Assembly (NCBI RefSeq): GCF_002161285.1
Contig: NZ_NFHH01000003.1
Span: 124,001 to 188,000, forward strand
DNA length: 64,000 nt
Direction: 5' to 3'
DNA from: Blautia sp. An81
GTDB taxonomy: Bacteria; Bacillota; Clostridia; Lachnospirales; Lachnospiraceae
Notes under the pieces: generated by a model
Database searches by the model: none
What the model was told of the DNA's origin: nothing
Seen by the model: the letters and a program-made list of their open reading frames with translations, nothing else
Made by a program: the position numbers and the translations under genes
Part shown: one piece after another, positions 60,710 to 64,000 of the stretch
Layout: each line of letters begins with the position of its first letter
How positions within the stretch are numbered: the stretch's first letter is position 1

Positions 60710-62593
60710 ATGAATAAGAAACAGAAAAAAATGCTGATCCGGATTCTGGCGGCGGCTGCTTTGATGGTAGGCCTGAGCTTTCTTCCTGTGGAGGGAGGGC
60801 TCAGGTTCCTTCTTTACCTGATTCCTTATTTTATCATTGGATATGATATCCTTCGGAAAGCTTTCAAAGGAATCAAAAACAGGCAGCCTTTTGATGAATC
60901 TTTACTCATGTCTATCGCCACCATTGGCGCTATTGCCATAGCTGTCTGCGATGACGGAGACTATACAGAGGCTATTGCGGTAATGCTGTTTTATCAGATT
61001 GGAGAATGGTTCCAGAGCTATGCGGTGGGAAAGAGCAGAAGAAATATCAGCGAGTTGATGGATATCCGTCCGGATTATGCGAATATAGAGATAAACGGAA
61101 AGCTGGAACAGGTAGACCCGGATGAGGTAGAAGTTGGCTCAGTAATCCTGGTACAGCCGGGAGAAAAGGTTCCTATCGACGGAATTATCCTGGAAGGCAG
61201 TTCCACATTGAATACCAGTGCTCTTACAGGGGAAAGCCTTCCAAGAGAGGCCGGACCGGGAGATGAGATCATCAGCGGCTGTATTAATATGACAGGAGTG
61301 CTGAAAATACGAACTACCAGAGAATTCGGGGAGTCAACAGTTTCTAAGATCCTGGATCTGGTGGAAAATGCCAGTTCCAGAAAATCCAAATCCGAAGACT
61401 TTATTACAAAATTTGCAAGAGTTTATACCCCGGCGGTTGTTTACTGCGCTATTGCCCTTGGAGTCCTTCCGCCTCTGGTGCGGATGATCGGTATGGGACT
61501 GAGCCCTGACTGGGGAACCTGGATATACCGGGCGTTGACCTTTCTGGTGATCAGCTGTCCCTGTGCGCTGGTAATCAGTATACCTTTAAGCTTTTTTGCA
61601 GGTATCGGAGGGGCCAGCAAAGAGGGGGTTCTTGTAAAAGGTTCCAACTATCTGGAAAGCCTTTCCCAGACAAAATACCTTGTGTTTGATAAAACAGGAA
61701 CCCTTACCCAGGGAGTTTTTGAGGTAAACGGTGTCCACCATGCCGCTTTGGAAGAGGAGAAACTTTTGGAGTATGCAGCGCTGGCAGAAAGCGCTTCCTC
61801 TCATCCTATCAGCAAAAGCCTTCAGAAAGCATATGGAAAGGGAATAGACCGATCCAGAGTATGGGATATCCGGGAAATCAGCGGAGAAGGCGTTACGGCT
61901 GTAGTAGACGGGGTGCCTGTAGCGGCAGGAAATGAAAAACTGATGAAGAGGCTGGGAGTTGAGTCTGTTCCTTGTCACCATACAGGAACTATTATTCATA
62001 TGGCAGTAGATGAAAAATACGCAGGCCATATCGTCATCTCCGATATTGTAAAGCCGCATTCAAAAGAAGCAGTTGCAGCCCTAAAAAGGGCAGGCGTAGA
62101 AGAAATTGTTATGCTTACAGGAGATGACCATCGGGTGGCAGAAAGTGTAGGGGCTTCTCTGGACATCGACAGAATATATGCAGAGCTTCTTCCGGGAGAT
62201 AAAGTGGAAAAAGTCGAAGAACTTCTGGGGGAAAAGAAAGGAAAAGGCAAAGTTGCTTTTGTAGGAGATGGGATCAATGATGCCCCGGTGCTTTCCAGAG
62301 CTGATATCGGAATTGCCATGGGAGCTATGGGTTCAGACGCTGCCATTGAGGCGGCAGATGTGGTTCTCATGGACGATGATCCTTTAAAGATAGCTAAGGC
62401 CATTAAAATTTCCAGAAAATGTTTGAAGATTGTCTATGAAAATATTTGGTTTGCCATTGGAATTAAAATTATCTGTCTATTCCTGGGGGCTGTGGGAATC
62501 GCTAATATGTGGCTGGCCATATTTGCAGACGTAGGAGTCATGATTTTAGCTGTGCTCAACGCCATACGGGCATTATTTGTTAAAAAATTGTAA
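60710..62593 (+). CDS. cadA: Cadmium/zinc/lead-type heavy-metal P1B ATPase
   Basis: 627 residues. Eight membrane segments in the P1B layout; actuator motif TGES, ion site CPCALVISIPLSF (the CPC plus SxxLSF pattern of Zn/Cd exporters), phosphorylation DKTGTLT, SSHPIS, and hinge GDGINDAPVLSRADIG. It pumps toxic divalent metal out of the cell. The N-terminal HMA domain is missing and supplied by the preceding gene. Controlled by the ArsR-type gene and operator upstream. Zn, Cd or Pb cannot be told apart by sequence; copper is unlikely. Confidence 0.93.
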   Translation: MNKKQKKMLIRILAAAALMVGLSFLPVEGGLRFLLYLIPYFIIGYDILRKAFKGIKNRQPFDESLLMSIATIGAIAIAVCDDGDYTEAIAVMLFYQIGEWFQSYAVGKSRRNISELMDIRPDYANIEINGKLEQVDPDEVEVGSVILVQPGEKVPIDGIILEGSSTLNTSALTGESLPREAGPGDEIISGCINMTGVLKIRTTREFGESTVSKILDLVENASSRKSKSEDFITKFARVYTPAVVYCAIALGVLPPLVRMIGMGLSPDWGTWIYRALTFLVISCPCALVISIPLSFFAGIGGASKEGVLVKGSNYLESLSQTKYLVFDKTGTLTQGVFEVNGVHHAALEEEKLLEYAALAESASSHPISKSLQKAYGKGIDRSRVWDIREISGEGVTAVVDGVPVAAGNEKLMKRLGVESVPCHHTGTIIHMAVDEKYAGHIVISDIVKPHSKEAVAALKRAGVEEIVMLTGDDHRVAESVGASLDIDRIYAELLPGDKVEKVEELLGEKKGKGKVAFVGDGINDAPVLSRADIGIAMGAMGSDAAIEAADVVLMDDDPLKIAKAIKISRKCLKIVYENIWFAIGIKIICLFLGAVGIANMWLAIFADVGVMILAVLNAIRALFVKKL

Positions 62594-62616
62594 ATCTGGT
62601 GAACAACTTCTTTTAT

Positions 62617-62672
62617 AAAAAAGGACCGATTTTCCATACAATAGATTTTGTATGGAAAATCGGTCCTTTTTT
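62617..62672. terminator. Strong terminator after cadA
   Basis: Perfect 25-bp stem (62617-62641 with 62648-62672) around a 6-nt loop, beginning with AAAAAA and ending with TTTTTT, so it can stop transcription from either side. Confidence 0.92.
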
Positions 62673-62719
62673 CAGGTGAAATGGGAAATTTTACTTGTAT
62701 TTTTTTCTGTACAAAGAAA

Positions 62720-62748
62720 TTGACATCTCTATATGTTTATGATAGACT
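62720..62748 (+). promoter_or_regulatory. Promoter upstream of the small exported protein and dehydrogenase
   Basis: TTGACA at 62720-62725 and TAGACT at 62743-62748, 17-bp spacing. A TATAAT at 62804 lies too near the next ATG and has no -35 at suitable spacing. Confidence 0.65.
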
Positions 62749-62814
62749 TATTTAAAAAGTGAATTTTTTAACAAATTGTAAAAACAGTGAAATACTCTAG
62801 AGGTATAATTCTTT

Positions 62815-63201
62815 ATGAAAAATCATAAACGGATACTGTTATCCTTAGTATTTATGCTCTTATTTGTTCAAAGCACTCTGTATTTCAGCGGTTCACAACT
62901 GTTACTAGGGGCCCCGGAAGGAAAGAGAACTGTCTGTTCTTCTCAGGAAAGAAAGAAGGTCCCTTCTGTGACGGTTCCAATGTCTGCAAAAGATACACGA
63001 GCGCTGTGGACCAGAGAAAAACAAGTAAGCATACACCTTACGGATTTCTCTCAGTGTACTTCTTATACAGAAGAATGCCCGGAAGAAAAAAGTTACAGAT
63101 GGAGAGATGAATCTTATCTGGAAAGGCAGGAGAAACAGAAACTGCCAGATGGTCTGCGGGCGCCGCCTGAGACAAATCATGTAACACTAAAGGCAATATA
63201 A
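62815..63201 (+). CDS. Small exported or membrane-anchored protein of unknown function
   Basis: 128 residues. A hydrophobic N-terminus (ILLSLVFMLLFVQSTLYFSG, about 7-26) fits a signal peptide or anchor. The rest is polar and charged, with no recognised domain: RTVCSSQERKK, SQCTSYTEECPEEKSYRW, ending in NHVTLKAI. Three Cys after the signal region. A modest AGAGG site lies 11 nt before the ATG. It lies 31 nt before the dehydrogenase gene, so both may share the promoter at 62720. Confidence 0.6.
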   Translation: MKNHKRILLSLVFMLLFVQSTLYFSGSQLLLGAPEGKRTVCSSQERKKVPSVTVPMSAKDTRALWTREKQVSIHLTDFSQCTSYTEECPEEKSYRWRDESYLERQEKQKLPDGLRAPPETNHVTLKAI

Positions 63202-63232
63202 ACAATATTACAAGCAAATAAGGAGTGCAGTG

Positions 63233-64000
63233 ATGAACAATTCAGGAAAAACGAAAATTGTAGTTGTAGGAGCCGGAAATGTAGGAGAAGCTATCGCCTA
63301 TACTCTCATGGTAAGAGAGCAGGCTACAGAAGTAGTAATGGTTGATTTAAATGAAGCCAGGGCAAAAGGCGCAGCTCTGGATGTTTTTCATGGTGCAGGA
63401 TTCCACTGTCCAGTAAGAGTAAAACAGGGCGGATATGAGGAATGCGCCGATGCAGATATTATTATTGTGACTGCGGGTATTGCAAGAAAGCCTGGACAGA
63501 CTCGGCTGGAACTGGCGAAGACCAATGTCTCTATTATTAAGAGTGTTACGGAAAGCATTATGAAATATGCAGAGAACCCGCTGATCATCGTAGTATCTAA
63601 TCCTGCAGATATCCTGACCATGGAAGTACAGAAGGTTTCGGGACTTCCTTCTCATAGGGTTATTGGAAGCGGAACATCTCTGGATACAGCCAGATTCAGA
63701 TGCAACATCAGTGAGCCCCTGAATGCCGATGTGGAAGACATTCAGGCATACATCTTAGGTGAGCATGGAGACAGCCAGGTGCCTGTATGGAGTTCTGCTA
63801 CAATTGCAGGTCTTCCTTTAGATGAATATTTAAAACAGACTGGAAAGGAACTTGACAGAGCTGAGATTTCAGAACATACTAAGACTGGCGGTGCAGAGGT
63901 TATCGAATTAAAAGGCGCTACCTTCTACGGCGTTGCAATGGCGGTTTCCGCTATTGTGGAAAGTATCCTGAAAGACAGCGGAGCCATCCTTCCGGTTGCC
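63233..64000 (+). CDS. L-lactate/malate dehydrogenase family protein (3' end outside window)
   Basis: 256 codons visible, open at the window edge. Start ATG 63233 with AAGGAG 8 nt upstream. NAD-binding GAGNVGEA, then the substrate loop IARKPGQTRLELAKTN, the GTSLDTARFR segment and the catalytic GEHGDSQVPVWSS. Most of it is LDH-like, but the residue that sets substrate choice (Gln102 in LDH, Arg in malate dehydrogenase) is Arg85 here, which favours oxaloacetate/malate. I therefore leave the symbol blank. Confidence 0.9.
   Translation, partial: MNNSGKTKIVVVGAGNVGEAIAYTLMVREQATEVVMVDLNEARAKGAALDVFHGAGFHCPVRVKQGGYEECADADIIIVTAGIARKPGQTRLELAKTNVSIIKSVTESIMKYAENPLIIVVSNPADILTMEVQKVSGLPSHRVIGSGTSLDTARFRCNISEPLNADVEDIQAYILGEHGDSQVPVWSSATIAGLPLDEYLKQTGKELDRAEISEHTKTGGAEVIELKGATFYGVAMAVSAIVESILKDSGAILPVA

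Noticed and set aside
62765-62785. Possible Rex-type operator (TTTAACAAATTGTAAA) before the dehydrogenase gene
   Set aside because: The half-sites face outward relative to the known TTGTTAA-N4-TTAACAA layout, so the match is likely chance in AT-rich DNA.
62804-62809. TATAAT just before the ATG at 62815
   Set aside because: No -35 at 16-18 bp, and the transcript would begin at or after the start codon.
1-64000. CRISPR arrays, tRNA or rRNA genes, prophage or integrase
   Set aside because: Read through all gaps on both strands and saw none; the gaps are short and hold promoters, terminators or the repeats listed.

Overview
The window is a gene-dense stretch of a Gram-positive, anaerobic, endospore-forming chromosome, most likely a gut Lachnospiraceae of the Blautia/Dorea/Coprococcus type. 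This rests on sporulation genes (alpha/beta SASP, YlbJ, GerW/YtfJ), a complete Rnf complex, a biotin-dependent Na+-pumping decarboxylase locus, strong AGGAGG ribosome binding sites, and Firmicutes gene orders (rpmB / yloU-yloV-recG; rsmD-coaD-ylbJ; cmk-ispH-rpsA; ruvAB). The species assignment is inference. I found no rRNA, tRNA, CRISPR array, prophage or integrase.

Layout. 1-5402: tail of trpE, then trpGD (fused), trpC, trpF, trpB and trpA, tightly overlapped. 5431-10879: an operon from a clear sigma-A promoter to a terminator, encoding a divergent acyl-CoA carboxyltransferase, a lipoprotein-like OadG, a biotin carrier, the Na+ pump OadB and an OadA/5S-like carboxyltransferase. 10876-15850: RpiR regulator, flavoprotein, cmk, ispH, rpsA. 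15831-17979: YprB-like nuclease (minus strand) and a CmpB-type membrane protein. 18031-23037: rnfCDGEAB. 23038-25141: a small accessory island holding a truncated GNAT gene at a perfect palindrome, two copies of a covarying hairpin repeat, and an Rpn/PD-(D/E)XK nuclease gene. 25142-28290: NusG_II protein, Gx transporter, ruvAB, zapA. 28319-33388: U32 peptidase, RodA/FtsW, PBP2. 33406-37537: NUDIX, polyphosphate:AMP phosphotransferase, DUF2953, GerW and a 45-residue membrane peptide. 37566-42217: rpmB (minus), Asp23, FakA, recG. 42310-46559: histone-like DUF6465, SASP, an unusual methylglyoxal synthase homologue, rsmD, coaD, a coiled-coil protein, ylbJ. 46694-57961: a long run of housekeeping and RNA-modification genes ending in lepB and recU. 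58089-62672: a MoxR/transglutaminase deletion chimera, AraC regulator, and a divergent ArsR / metal-chaperone / CadA-type ATPase locus. 62720-64000: a small exported protein and the start of a lactate/malate dehydrogenase.

How it fits together. The decarboxylase operon and Rnf are both ion-motive systems, so the window carries much of the cell's membrane energy conservation. The NusG_II and Gx genes, often found with Rnf/ApbE flavin systems, sit just past the island and may once have been contiguous with rnf. The most distinctive items are the covarying hairpin pair around the nuclease gene with a start-region hairpin, the in-frame MoxR-transglutaminase deletion fusion, the mixed 12S/5S/OadB/OadG locus, the methylglyoxal synthase homologue with altered active-site residues, and the Cys-rich RnfE tail. 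I did not find a clearly new multi-gene system; these are the best candidates for follow-up.
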